Origin: Alphaproteobacteria bacterium
GTDB taxonomy: Bacteria > Pseudomonadota > Alphaproteobacteria > ATCC43930 > CGMCC-115725
DNA: 13,229 bases
Direction of reading: 5' to 3'
NCBI GenBank assembly: GCA_005884825.1
Contig: VAZT01000102.1
Location: 1 to 13,229, forward strand
The notes under the pieces are model-generated. The model was not told the DNA's origin, searched no databases, and worked only from the letters and a program-made list of their open reading frames with translations. Shown here one piece after another: positions 1 to 7,447 of this stretch. The first letter of the stretch is position 1. Every line of letters starts with the position of its first letter. The translations under genes and the position numbers were made by a program.

Positions 1-219
1 ATAGCGGCCGCGCTCGTACTCGTACCCTTTGACGATCTGGTCGCGGTCGACGACCTCGCCGGTCTGGGAGTCGACAAGTTGCTGCTGCACGCGATTTCCG
101 GTCTCGCTGTTGAGCTGATTGAACCGGACGCGTTTCGCCTCGGTCGTAGCAGGGACCAGAGCAACCGGGCAGCTGACGAGGGATAGGCGGAGAAACCCGT
201 TCCAGCTGGCTCGTGGCAT
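1..219 (-). CDS. ku: Non-homologous end-joining protein Ku, N-terminal part (runs off the window)
   Basis: Ku forms a homodimeric ring on broken double-stranded DNA ends and recruits LigD. The 73 visible residues begin MPRASWNGFLRLSLVSCPVA and continue with RFNQL, ETG, VDSQTGEVV and IVKGYEYERGRY. This is the characteristic start of bacterial Ku: a W-G-F-L-R-LSLV strand, the FNQ turn, then the V-KGYE segment that opens the beta-barrel. Bacterial Ku is usually about 260-300 residues, so roughly three quarters lies beyond base 1. The ATG at 217-219 is preceded by GAGGAG six bases upstream, which fixes the start. It lies 62 bases downstream of the ligD stop on the same strand, so the two are probably co-transcribed. 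No damage is visible in this part. Confidence 0.93.
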   Translation of the reverse strand, partial: MPRASWNGFLRLSLVSCPVALVPATTEAKRVRFNQLNSETGNRVQQQLVDSQTGEVVDRDQIVKGYEYERGRY

Positions 220-225
220 GACGCT

Positions 226-231
226 CTCCTC
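226..231 (-). promoter_or_regulatory. Shine-Dalgarno of ku
   Basis: GAGGAG on the minus strand, six bases before the ATG at 219. Ku therefore has its own good translation signal and does not depend on translation of the damaged ligD upstream, although it may share its transcript. Confidence 0.8.
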
Positions 232-281
232 AAACGAACCTTAACGAAGCCACATCCCACCGGCCGTCGCAATCATTAACA

Positions 282-2348
282 TCATATCCCGACTTGCCGG
301 CGTACGGCAGCACTGATCGTTTGGCGGGTTTTTCCGATGTCTGCCCACGGGTCGGCGGAAAGCGTCGTGAGCCGCTGCGGCACAGTCTCGACCGTGAACT
401 CGTCGGGCCTGACCCCCTGTTCGACCTCCTCCCAGGAGACCGGAGTCGAGACCGGGGCGCCCGGCCGCGCCCGCGGCGTATAGGCGCCGACGGCGGTCGC
501 ACCGCGGCCGTTGCGCAAATAATCGATGTAGATCCGGCCGTGCCGCGCCCGCTTGGCCATGTTTGCGGTGAAAAAGCTCTTCAGGCCGATCCCGGCGAGC
601 GCGTCGCGGACGTCGATCGCGGCTTCGGTCACCCGCTGCCACGGCAGCCCTTCATCGGGGTCGAGATCCATCGTGACCCGGTCGGGCATCTCGAGCTTGT
701 TGACGCGCGAGCCCCAGGGATGGATTTCCAGCACGCCCATTTGCACCAGCCCGATGAGGCCAGGCAGATCCTCGATGTAGGGATAAATCTCCGGCTCCTC
801 TTGGCCGTCGATATTGAACCGCTTGATCGCCTCGGGCGCTTCGTCGCCGATATGTTTTTGATAAAACGTCTTCATGCCGGCTGCCGGCGATCGCACCAGC
901 GTCAGCAAGCGGCCGGACAGCTGAGGCAAAACCCAGTTCTCGATCGCCGCATAATAGCGCGCCACATCGAGCTTGGTGAGCGACGTACCGGGATAGAGGA
1001 TGCGGTCGGGATGGGTGAGGCGGACTCCCTCGAATAGGAGGCTTCCGTCGCGAGCGCGCTGCGGTTCGTCGGTCTCGGCCTTGTTTGAAACGGTTTGCTT
1101 GGACCTCGCCGGGGCCTTCTTCGACTTCGACTTAGCGGCGGGCTCCACCGCGGTTCGTGTTTTCGGGTCATAAACCACGTCTCTGGCGTCCTTGTCCTCG
1201 CGCAGGCCCTGGAAAGAGGCCTGCCGCAGGATGGCATCGGCAGTCCAGGTCGCGAATTCGACTTCGGCGACCAGGCGCGGCTCGATCCAATGCACGCCCT
1301 TGCGCGAAACCCCTTTGGGCAAGGCAACGGTCGGCTCCGGTCGCGCCAGGGAATCGAGTCGTCGGTGCAGTTGGATCAATTGGCCGGTGTTGAAACCGGT
1401 GCCGACGCGGCCCGCGTAGCGCAACTTTCCCTGTGCGTCATAATAGCCCACGAGCAGTGCCCCGAAGCCCTCGCGGCTCCCCTCCGGATCCGTATAGCCG
1501 ACGATCACGAACTCCTCGCGGTTGCGGCATTTGGATTTGAGCCAGCTGCGGCTCCGCCCCGGCCGGTACGGCTCGGTCCGCCGTTTCGAGACGATCCCTT
1601 CGAGCGCAAAGTGGCAAGCCTGGGTGAGAAACTTCGGCCCGCTACCGATCTGGTGGTCGCTGTAGCGGAGCATGCCCTGCTGGTTCGGCGAAATGATCTT
1701 GGCGAGCGCGGATTTGCGGTCCTCCAATGCCGCGCCGGTCAAATCCCAGCCGTCGCAGTACAATAGATCGAACGCGAAGAAATTCAGGGTGTCTGTCTTC
1801 CCGCTGGAGATCGCGTCCTGCAGTCCCGAAAAGCTCGTCGTACCTTCCTGCTCCAAGTGAACGAGCTCGCCATCGATCAGCGCGGAATCGAGCGGCAGCT
1901 CGCCAAGTTGATCGGCAAGCGATCGGAATTTGGCGGTCCAATCGAGACCGCCGCGCGTAATCAGCCGAACCTTGCCGCCCTCGATGCGGGCGAGCAGTCG
2001 GTATCCGTCGTATTTGATTTCATGCAGCCATTCGGGTCCGTCCGGGGCTTGGCCTGCAAGCGTCGCAAGCTGCGGCTGCAGCTTGTCGGGGATTCGGCGT
2101 TTGCGAGCGCCGGAAATGTCTTGCACCGCGATGGTCTGCACCGGCGGCTTTTCATTGTCGCCCCGGTTCGAATGCCATACCCAGTCGCGATCTGCGGCGA
2201 TGGCGTCCAATGACCGGCCGCTGGCGACACTGAGTTGCCGCCCATCCGAACCAAGGCCCAATTGCCGTGCAGTTTCTCGCCCTCGAGGGTGAATTTGAGC
2301 GATCCCTTGCGGTACGCCGCCTCCGGGTCCGAATTGAGCGGGACCCAA
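282..2348 (-). CDS. ligD: LigD fragment 2: ATP-dependent ligase and primase-polymerase domains
   Basis: This frame opens at TTG 2348, but homology to LigD begins only near 2237; the first 37 codons are shadow translation of the PE region. Ligase motifs are complete: the adenylation lysine in EIKYDGYR (K codon 2013-2015), ELVHL, FFAFDLLYCDGWDL, EGIVSKR and SWLKSKC, followed by the OB-fold. The polymerase domain starts near LTHPDRILYPGTSLTKLD and keeps QKH, GVLEIHPWGSR and the metal-binding DLDPDE. It then jumps from GLKSFF to TANMAKRARHGRIYIDYLRNGRG, losing the nucleotide-binding TTGGKGLHVV block. The ligase could still work if translated, but no ATG or ribosome-binding site sits near the true start of homology; TTG 2210 is the nearest option. 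The polymerase is likely inactive. Confidence 0.7.
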   Translation of the reverse strand: MGPAQFGPGGGVPQGIAQIHPRGRETARQLGLGSDGRQLSVASGRSLDAIAADRDWVWHSNRGDNEKPPVQTIAVQDISGARKRRIPDKLQPQLATLAGQAPDGPEWLHEIKYDGYRLLARIEGGKVRLITRGGLDWTAKFRSLADQLGELPLDSALIDGELVHLEQEGTTSFSGLQDAISSGKTDTLNFFAFDLLYCDGWDLTGAALEDRKSALAKIISPNQQGMLRYSDHQIGSGPKFLTQACHFALEGIVSKRRTEPYRPGRSRSWLKSKCRNREEFVIVGYTDPEGSREGFGALLVGYYDAQGKLRYAGRVGTGFNTGQLIQLHRRLDSLARPEPTVALPKGVSRKGVHWIEPRLVAEVEFATWTADAILRQASFQGLREDKDARDVVYDPKTRTAVEPAAKSKSKKAPARSKQTVSNKAETDEPQRARDGSLLFEGVRLTHPDRILYPGTSLTKLDVARYYAAIENWVLPQLSGRLLTLVRSPAAGMKTFYQKHIGDEAPEAIKRFNIDGQEEPEIYPYIEDLPGLIGLVQMGVLEIHPWGSRVNKLEMPDRVTMDLDPDEGLPWQRVTEAAIDVRDALAGIGLKSFFTANMAKRARHGRIYIDYLRNGRGATAVGAYTPRARPGAPVSTPVSWEEVEQGVRPDEFTVETVPQRLTTLSADPWADIGKTRQTISAAVRRQVGI

Positions 2349-2674
2349 ATGCCTCGATCCCAGAGCAGCACGGTGCCGCCGCCGTATTCGCCCTCCGGAA
2401 TGACCCCCTCGAACTCACCGTAATCGAGCGGATGGTCCTCGACATGAACGGCCAGCCGCTTCTCCCCCGGATCGAGGCTCGGCCCCTTCGGCACCGCCCA
2501 GCTCTTCAGGACGCCATCGAGCTCGAGGCGAAAATCATAATGCAGCCGCCGCGCCGCATGCTTCTGGATGACAAAGGAGAGCGCGGCGCCGGGTTTTTCA
2601 TGCGAGGTCGCCACGCCCGCCGGCTCCGGCGTCTTGCGGAAATCCCGTTTGCGTCTGTATTCCTCGAGCGCCAT
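1961..2674 (-). CDS. ligD: LigD fragment 1: 3'-phosphoesterase (PE) domain
   Basis: This is the N-terminal reading frame of the broken ligD, 237 codons from ATG 2674. About the first 146 residues are genuine LigD; the rest, after NWALVRMGG, is out-of-frame translation of the ligase region. The PE domain removes 3'-ribonucleotides and 3'-phosphates from primer ends with a bound metal. The residues known to be essential in the Pseudomonas enzyme (H42, H48, D50, R52, H84, Y88) appear intact here with an offset of three: H39, H45, D47, R49, H81 and Y85, in QKHAARRLHYDFRLEL and VEDHPLDYGEFEG. The product could therefore fold as a stand-alone PE protein with a junk tail. An in-frame upstream ATG at 2710 would add 12 residues but lacks family support. 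Confidence 0.7.
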   Translation of the reverse strand: MALEEYRRKRDFRKTPEPAGVATSHEKPGAALSFVIQKHAARRLHYDFRLELDGVLKSWAVPKGPSLDPGEKRLAVHVEDHPLDYGEFEGVIPEGEYGGGTVLLWDRGIWVPLNSDPEAAYRKGSLKFTLEGEKLHGNWALVRMGGNSVSPAAGHWTPSPQIATGYGIRTGATMKSRRCRPSRCKTFPALANAESPTSCSRSLRRLQAKPRTDPNGCMKSNTTDTDCSPASRAARFG

Positions 2675-2853
2675 GCTGCCCAGCCATGTTCCGAGGCCGA
2701 TCAGACACATATTGTTCGGCCAAAGAGGGCATCAAAGCGGGGTGCGAGCTGAATCAGGTCGTTGGGTTGGCATGTTCCCCGTACGTTCACTTAGAGTTAA
2801 TCTGTAGATGCTAGAACAAAACGAGCACTGGAGTGCGTATCTGTGCCGATTAT

Positions 2854-2858
2854 GGGAG
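2854..2858 (+). promoter_or_regulatory. Shine-Dalgarno choosing the 2865 start
   Basis: GGGAG six bases before ATG 2865. It favours this start over the in-frame ATGs at 2808 and 2859, and leaves a clean signal peptide. Confidence 0.65.
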
Positions 2859-2864
2859 ATGCAC

Positions 2865-3704
2865 ATGGGTTATCTCGCTGTGAGTGCCACGTTTTTTGCG
2901 CTCGTGGCGTTGGCGTCGACATCGCCGCTGGCGGCTGATTGCGGAGCCGGCGCGGACGAGGCGAACGCCAAGTGCTACCCGACGCTGCAGGCCGCCGTGG
3001 ATGCGGCACTCGCCGGCGATCTCCCATTGGTCTTGCCGCGCGGCACCTACCGGATCAAAGCCCCGCTGGTCATCGACTATTCGCACCATGCCGGAACCGG
3101 TTTCGAACTGATCGCCCGCGGCGCGACGATCGACGGGACGGCGGTGGGCGGGCCGGCCCTCATTATCGAATGCGCGACGGATTGCTTCTACTTTCACCAG
3201 GAGGGGACGTTATTCGTCAATGCCGACACCGACGGCGCCGCCGTGGTGTTCGGCAAGGCAGATTTCTCCGATCCTCATAACTCCGGCAAGCTCGACCATC
3301 TGATCGTCAACAATCGTAGCACCGGCCAACACGCCACCGGCTGTCAATTCAATTACGTCCTCAACTGGGACGTAAACGCGGTCTGCGTTTCCGCCGGTGG
3401 CGGAGCCGGGATGGATCTCGAGCAGGTGCAATTCAGCACCGTTCGCGGCGCCGCCTCGGCAATCGCGGGAACGGCGATCACGCTCGGCTCGGGTTATATC
3501 TTTGCCAACACTTTCGAAGGTCTCGACCTCGAAGCCTCTCCGGTATGCGTCTCCGACATGTCGCCGCGCACGACGAACAACACCTGGACCTCTCTTTATT
3601 TCAACTGCCCAACCGGTCTCGTCTACTCGCGCAACACCACGACATTCGGGCAGATTCGCTGGCAATTGGGCGCAGACGTGCAGATCCCCTATATCCTCCG
3701 CTAG
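2865..3704 (+). CDS. Secreted protein resembling a right-handed beta-helix (pectate-lyase-like)
   Basis: A 279-residue protein of unknown function. From the start at 2865 the N-terminus is a clear Sec signal peptide: MGYLAVSATFFALVALAS followed by TSPLAA, with cleavage probably near residues 23-24. The mature part opens with CYPTLQAAVDAALAGD, then LPRGTYRIKAPLVID, the arrangement that begins pectate-lyase-3 / beta-helix domains. Short repetitive strand-turn segments rich in G, N, T and V follow to the C-terminus. Several cysteines (DCG, KCYP, ECATDC, GCQF, VCVS twice, NCP) suit disulfides in the periplasm or outside the cell. No catalytic signature of a pectate lyase is recognisable, so a structural or carbohydrate-binding role is equally possible. 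It is divergent from ligD across about 190 bases and has no operon partner. Confidence 0.75.
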   Translation: MGYLAVSATFFALVALASTSPLAADCGAGADEANAKCYPTLQAAVDAALAGDLPLVLPRGTYRIKAPLVIDYSHHAGTGFELIARGATIDGTAVGGPALIIECATDCFYFHQEGTLFVNADTDGAAVVFGKADFSDPHNSGKLDHLIVNNRSTGQHATGCQFNYVLNWDVNAVCVSAGGGAGMDLEQVQFSTVRGAASAIAGTAITLGSGYIFANTFEGLDLEASPVCVSDMSPRTTNNTWTSLYFNCPTGLVYSRNTTTFGQIRWQLGADVQIPYILR

Positions 3705-3719
3705 GAGCATCAAGCCCCG

Positions 3720-3735
3720 CGCCCGGTCGGGGGCG
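3720..3735 (+). terminator. Possible weak hairpin after the beta-helix gene
   Basis: CGCCC (3720-3724) pairs with GGGCG (3731-3735) around a six-base loop, 16 bases after the stop. There is no U-tract, so intrinsic termination is doubtful. Confidence 0.25.
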
Positions 3736-3812
3736 ATCTGGTTATGGCCCATTAACGAAAGCCCGGCTAAGCTGTCGGAACCAATCCGAGCCAGGGCAGT
3801 AGAATTGCAGCC

Positions 3813-4979
3813 ATGAAGATCCGATCGGTCGACGCGTATTGGGTGCATTTCCCGATCCCGTCCGAGAGACAGCACACCAGCGATTTCGGGCGGACCACCT
3901 CGTTCGATGCGACGTTGGTGCGCATCGACACCGAATGCGGCTTGACCGGGTGGGGCGAGGCCAAGGCCCAGGTCGGCAGCATGGCGGCGAGCCAGGCGCT
4001 GACAGTGATGATCAACGAGGAGTTCGCGCCGCTGCTGGTCGGCGAAGACCCACGCGACATTACCCGGTTATGGGAAAGCCTCTACAGCGGGAGCCGCGCC
4101 CATTACGCGCTGCGGGAAGGGCGGGTCTTTCCGGTGCTGGGGCGGCGCGGCATCACGATCTCGGCGTTGAGCGGCATCGATTGCGCTCTCTGGGACATTC
4201 TCGGCAAATCGCTTGGTGTCCCGGTGTGGCGGCTGCTCGGCGGCCGCAGGTCTCCGACGATGCCGGCTTATGCCTCGGGCGGTTGGGCGGGGCCGGACAG
4301 AATCGGCGAGCAGCTGTTGGGATATGTCGAGGCCGGTGGGTTCCGCGCCGTCAAGATGCGGGTCGGAGTCATCGACACCGATCCGCGTCATTCGGCACGC
4401 CGGGTGGCCGCGGCCCGCGCCGCGCTCGGCCCCGATTGCGGGTTGATGTGCGACGCGCACGGCACCTTCTCGGTGGCCGAGGCCAAGCGCTTCTGCCGCC
4501 TCGTCGAGGATTGTAACCTTGCCTGGTTCGAGGAGCCGGTGACCGCCGACGACAAGGCCGGGTGCGCCCAGGTGCGCGCCGCGACCGACATCCCGATCGC
4601 CGCCGGAGAGAGCGAATTCACGCGGCATGATTTCCGCGATCTGGCGATGCTGGCGGCGGTCGACATTTTTCAGCCCGATCTGGCGATCTGCGGCGGCATC
4701 ACCGAGGCGATGCGGATTTCCGCATTGGCGAGCGCCCATAATCTGAAGCTGGCGCCGCACCTTTGGGCCGGCGCTCCGGCCTTCGCCGCCGGGCTGCATG
4801 TTGCCGCCGCGTCGCCCGCCGGGTTCATCGTCGAGTATTCGCTCGGCGCCAACCCGCTGCTGCACGACCTCGTCGAGGAATCGTTTCCCGTGCAGGATGG
4901 GGAGATCGAGATCCCCGACCGGCCCGGTCTCGGCATAACAGTGCGCGAGGATTTCCTCGCCGCGCACACCGTAAAATGA
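3813..4979 (+). CDS. Mandelate racemase / muconate lactonizing enzyme family protein (enolase superfamily)
   Basis: The 388-residue protein has the full family layout: a capping domain to about residue 120, then a TIM barrel. The superfamily abstracts a proton next to a carboxylate, stabilises the enolate with Mg2+, and yields a racemised, dehydrated or cycloisomerised acid. Visible site residues: K181 and R183 in VKMR at the end of the second barrel strand; metal ligands D214 (CDAHG), E240 (FEEP) and E266 (GES); the D289 / H316 dyad (QPDLAICGG and APHLWAG); and E341 (VEYS). K plus the H-D dyad places it in the mandelate racemase subgroup, probably an acid-sugar dehydratase, with the substrate unresolved. 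H216 sits where Asn is common. The start ATG 3813 has only a weak ribosome-binding site. It is the first gene of the run ending near 7561. Confidence 0.9.
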   Translation: MKIRSVDAYWVHFPIPSERQHTSDFGRTTSFDATLVRIDTECGLTGWGEAKAQVGSMAASQALTVMINEEFAPLLVGEDPRDITRLWESLYSGSRAHYALREGRVFPVLGRRGITISALSGIDCALWDILGKSLGVPVWRLLGGRRSPTMPAYASGGWAGPDRIGEQLLGYVEAGGFRAVKMRVGVIDTDPRHSARRVAAARAALGPDCGLMCDAHGTFSVAEAKRFCRLVEDCNLAWFEEPVTADDKAGCAQVRAATDIPIAAGESEFTRHDFRDLAMLAAVDIFQPDLAICGGITEAMRISALASAHNLKLAPHLWAGAPAFAAGLHVAAASPAGFIVEYSLGANPLLHDLVEESFPVQDGEIEIPDRPGLGITVREDFLAAHTVK

Positions 4980-5953
4980 AAGCGCTGTTCCTCGGCAACG
5001 TCGCGGCCGAAACCGCAAAGGGTATCAGGGACCGCTTGCCGCCGGGTCTGAACGTCGAGATTATTGGCGATCCGCAGCAGCTGATGCGATCGTCCGCGGC
5101 TGCGGCCGATGCCGACATCCTCGTCACCAATCACTGGCGCGCCGAATACCCCTCGGCGCCCCGCGTCAAGTTGGTGCAATCCGTCGCCACCGGCATCGAG
5201 CTGATCGACCTCGCCGCCTTGCCGCCCCGGGTTACGGTCTGCAACGCCTTCGGCCACGAGACGGCGATCGCCGAATACATCATGATGGTGATGCTGGTCT
5301 GGAGCCACCGCTTCAGGGAAATCGAGGGCGGCTTTCGCACCCGCTCGTCCTGGCAACCCAGCTGGGTGCAGAGCGGGGCGCCGCATGGTGAGATCCTCGG
5401 CAGCACGGTCGGCATCGTCGGCCTCGGCCGGGTCGGCTATGAGGTCGCGCGCCGCGCCGCCGCCTTCGGCTGCCGCATCATCGCCGCAAACCGCAGCGCG
5501 CGGGAGCCGGGGAAGGGGGTCGAGCAGGTCTTCCCGCTGAGCGAGCTCGACAATATGCTCCCGGAATGCGATCACGTCGTGCTGTGCACCGCCCTCGGCC
5601 CGGAGACCGAGGGGCTGATCGACGCGCGCCGGCTGGCGCTGATGAAGCCGTCCGCTTTTCTGGTCAACATTGCTCGCGGCGCGGTCGTCGAGGAGGGCGC
5701 GATCTATGCCGCCTTGCGCGACCGCACGATCGGCGGAGCGGCGCTCGACGTGTGGTGGCGGTACCCGGACACAGCCGAGCCGGAACGCCGCCCATCGGGT
5801 TATCCGTTCCACGAATTGCCGAACGTTATCATGACGCCGCATTGCTCCGGCTGGACGGATGGCATGGTGGCGCGGCGCTGGGCCGAGGTGGCGGGCAACA
5901 TCAATCGCTTCGTCGGCGGGGAGCCGCTGCAGAACGTCGTGGTCACGACGTGA
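4976..5953 (+). CDS. D-isomer-specific 2-hydroxyacid dehydrogenase family protein
   Basis: A 325-residue NAD(P)-dependent oxidoreductase expected to interconvert a 2-keto acid and a D-2-hydroxy acid in the cytoplasm. The Rossmann domain shows GIVGLGRVG (G149-x-G151-x-x-G154). The second strand ends AANRS, with N172-R173 where NAD-specific enzymes have Asp, so NADP use is plausible. The catalytic Arg is R234 (NIARGAVV) and the acid-base His is H289 (MTPHCSGWT). The Glu that normally partners the His, in the family's LDVF..EP stretch, aligns with Y263 here (LDVWWRYP), a notable departure. The ATG overlaps the stop of the preceding gene (ATGA) with no ribosome-binding site of its own, which implies translational coupling and a shared pathway. 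Confidence 0.9.
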   Translation: MKALFLGNVAAETAKGIRDRLPPGLNVEIIGDPQQLMRSSAAAADADILVTNHWRAEYPSAPRVKLVQSVATGIELIDLAALPPRVTVCNAFGHETAIAEYIMMVMLVWSHRFREIEGGFRTRSSWQPSWVQSGAPHGEILGSTVGIVGLGRVGYEVARRAAAFGCRIIAANRSAREPGKGVEQVFPLSELDNMLPECDHVVLCTALGPETEGLIDARRLALMKPSAFLVNIARGAVVEEGAIYAALRDRTIGGAALDVWWRYPDTAEPERRPSGYPFHELPNVIMTPHCSGWTDGMVARRWAEVAGNINRFVGGEPLQNVVVTT

Positions 5954-5959
5954 GGGGAG
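5954..5959 (+). promoter_or_regulatory. Shine-Dalgarno that identifies the original amidase start
   Basis: GGGGAG six bases before ATG 5966 and just after the dehydrogenase stop. It shows that translation was meant to begin in the frame reading MADDIAFMPATRLLALYRSR, not in the frame that carries the rest of the amidase. Confidence 0.75.
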
Positions 5960-5965
5960 CGCCAC

Positions 5966-7436
5966 ATGGCGGACGATATCGCTTTTATGCCGGCGACTCG
6001 CCTGCTCGCCCTTTACCGAAGCAGGCAGCTGTCGCGAGGTCATCGAGCACACATTGCGCCGGCTCGAGATTTATGAAAGCGCCATCAATGCGTTTGTCCT
6101 CTACGATCCCGAAACGGGGTTGGCAATGGCCCGGGCGTCCGAAGCACGCTGGCAAAAGGGCGAGCCGCAGGGCCTGCTCGACGGCGTGCCGGTCGCGCTG
6201 AAGGACACGCTGCTGACCCGCGGCTGGCCTCGCCTGCTGGGCTCGCGCACGATCGAGCCCAACCAGGCTTGGAACGAAGACGCGCCGGTGCCGGGCCGGC
6301 TGCGAGCCAACGGTGCGGTGTTCTTCGGCAAGACGACGACCCCGGAGTTCGGCTGGAAAGGGGTGACCGATTCGCCGCTCAGCGGCGTCACCCGCAACCC
6401 GTGGAACCTGGAGCGAACCCCCGGAGGCAGCAGCGGCGGCAGCGCCGCCGCGGTGCTGGCCGGCATCGGTCCTCTTGCGGTCGGCACCGACGCCGGCGGC
6501 TCGATCCGCATCCCGGCCGCGTTCTGCAGCATTGTCGGCCATAAGCCGACCTTCGGGCGGGTGGCGGTCTATCCGCCCTCGGCGTTTGGCGATGTCGCGC
6601 ATGTCGGCCCTATGACGCGCACCGTAGACGATGCGGCCCTGATGCTCGACGCAATGAAGGGGCCCGACTCGCGCGACTGGCACAGCCTGCCGGACGACGA
6701 GATCGCCTATCGCGACCACGTCCGCGATGGCTCCATGAAGGGTAAGCGTGTCGCGCTGTCACTGACCCTGGGCTACGCCGAACCTGCGCCGGCGGTCCGG
6801 GCGGCGGTCGAGCGCGCCGCCCAAACCTTCGCCGAATTGGGGGCTGTCGTCGAAGAGGCAGACCCGTTCTCGGAATCGCCGATGCCGATTTTTCAGACAC
6901 TCGCCCTCGGCGGCTTCTGGGCGTTGCTGCGGGCGCAGAACCCCGAAGCCGTGGCGCTGATGGACCCCGGCCTGGTCGAAATGTGCCGGCGCGGCGAGAC
7001 CGTGACCCAGGAGCAATATGTCGAGGCGGTCGCGCAGCGCGTGGCGCTGGGGCAGAGGCTGCGGCTATTCTTCGATCGTTACGATCTGCTGCTGTCGCCG
7101 ACGATGCCGATCCCGGCGGCCTTTGCCGATCCGCGCACCGACGAGTTGCCGAACCCAAGCAATGCGTGGAGCTGGGTGACCTATACCTACGTGTTCAACC
7201 TGACCAAGAACCCGTCTTGCTCGATTCCGTGCGGTTTCACCGATGGGCTGCCGATCGGGTTAATGGTGACCGGCCCCCTATATGATGATCTCGGTGTGCT
7301 GCAGGCCTGTCGGGCCTATGAAGAAGCCGCCGGTCCCGTTTGGCCGAGCCCGGAACTGAGCGGGTGCCTCGACAAGATCGCGCGCCCGGCCAACGCTGCC
7401 GTCAAGGCCAAGATACCGGCGAGCCGGAGCTTATGA
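5966..7436 (+). pseudogene. Amidase-signature family hydrolase with an N-terminal frameshift
   Basis: Amidase-signature enzymes hydrolyse C-N amide bonds with a Lys / cis-Ser / Ser triad. All three are present: K in GVPVALKDT (6201-6203), the first Ser of GGSSGGS (6429-6431), and the nucleophile in GTDAGGSIRIP (6501-6503). The body runs to ASRSL and stops at 7434-7436. The proper start, ATG 5966, encodes MADDIAFMPATRLLALYRSRQL, a typical amidase N-terminus, but this frame stops at 6074-6076. The body picks up in another frame at REVIEHTLRRLE (from 6033). The break is at about 6029-6036, equivalent to one extra base or two (or five) missing ones. Joined, the protein would be about 490 residues, normal for the family. 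Without repair, the only ATG in the body frame is 5859, inside the dehydrogenase gene. Substrate unknown; a catabolic role with the two upstream genes is inferred. Confidence 0.8.
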
Positions 7437-7437
7437 A

Positions 7438-7442
7438 GGAGG
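7438..7442 (+). promoter_or_regulatory. Shine-Dalgarno of the 37-aa protein
   Basis: GGAGG, five bases before ATG 7448, inside AAGGAGGAAGGG. It supports the 7448 start over the in-frame ATG at 7433 that overlaps the amidase stop. Confidence 0.75.
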
Positions 7443-7447
7443 AAGGG

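Larger units (their letters stand above)
282..2674 (-). pseudogene. ligD: ATP-dependent DNA ligase D (PE-LIG-POL), disrupted by a frameshift and two deletions
   Basis: LigD is the multidomain NHEJ enzyme that trims, fills and seals ends held by Ku. Domain order here is phosphoesterase, ligase, polymerase. The start chosen is ATG 2674 (MALEEYRRKRDF), the standard LigD N-terminus. The PE domain reads in one frame up to ...GNWALVRMGG near 2237-2245. The ligase part continues in another frame from QLSVASGRSLDAIAAD. The family segment normally found between them, including the NWLLIK.RDE motif, is missing. A second, in-frame gap lies near 567-575, where SFF joins directly to TANMAKRARHGRI; the TTGGKGLHVV polymerase motif and its following helix, about 40 residues, are absent. 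About 800 residues remain of roughly 850-870 typical for rhizobial LigD. The gene is probably non-functional as a full-length enzyme; an assembly fault is the alternative. Confidence 0.85.

Noticed and set aside
294..1037. Long plus-strand open frame opposite ligD (also 1095-1766)
   Set aside because: Shadow of ligD codon bias in GC-rich DNA; the product has no recognisable domain and the minus strand encodes clear ligase and polymerase motifs.
2767..2797. Promoter TTGGCA ... TAGAGT between ligD and the beta-helix gene
   Set aside because: The spacing is 19 bases and the -10 is poor; not separable from chance.
4670..6052. 460-codon minus-strand open frame opposite the MR enzyme and dehydrogenase
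   Set aside because: Antisense shadow; composition is Arg/Asp/His-rich with no family resemblance, and both plus-strand genes are well supported.
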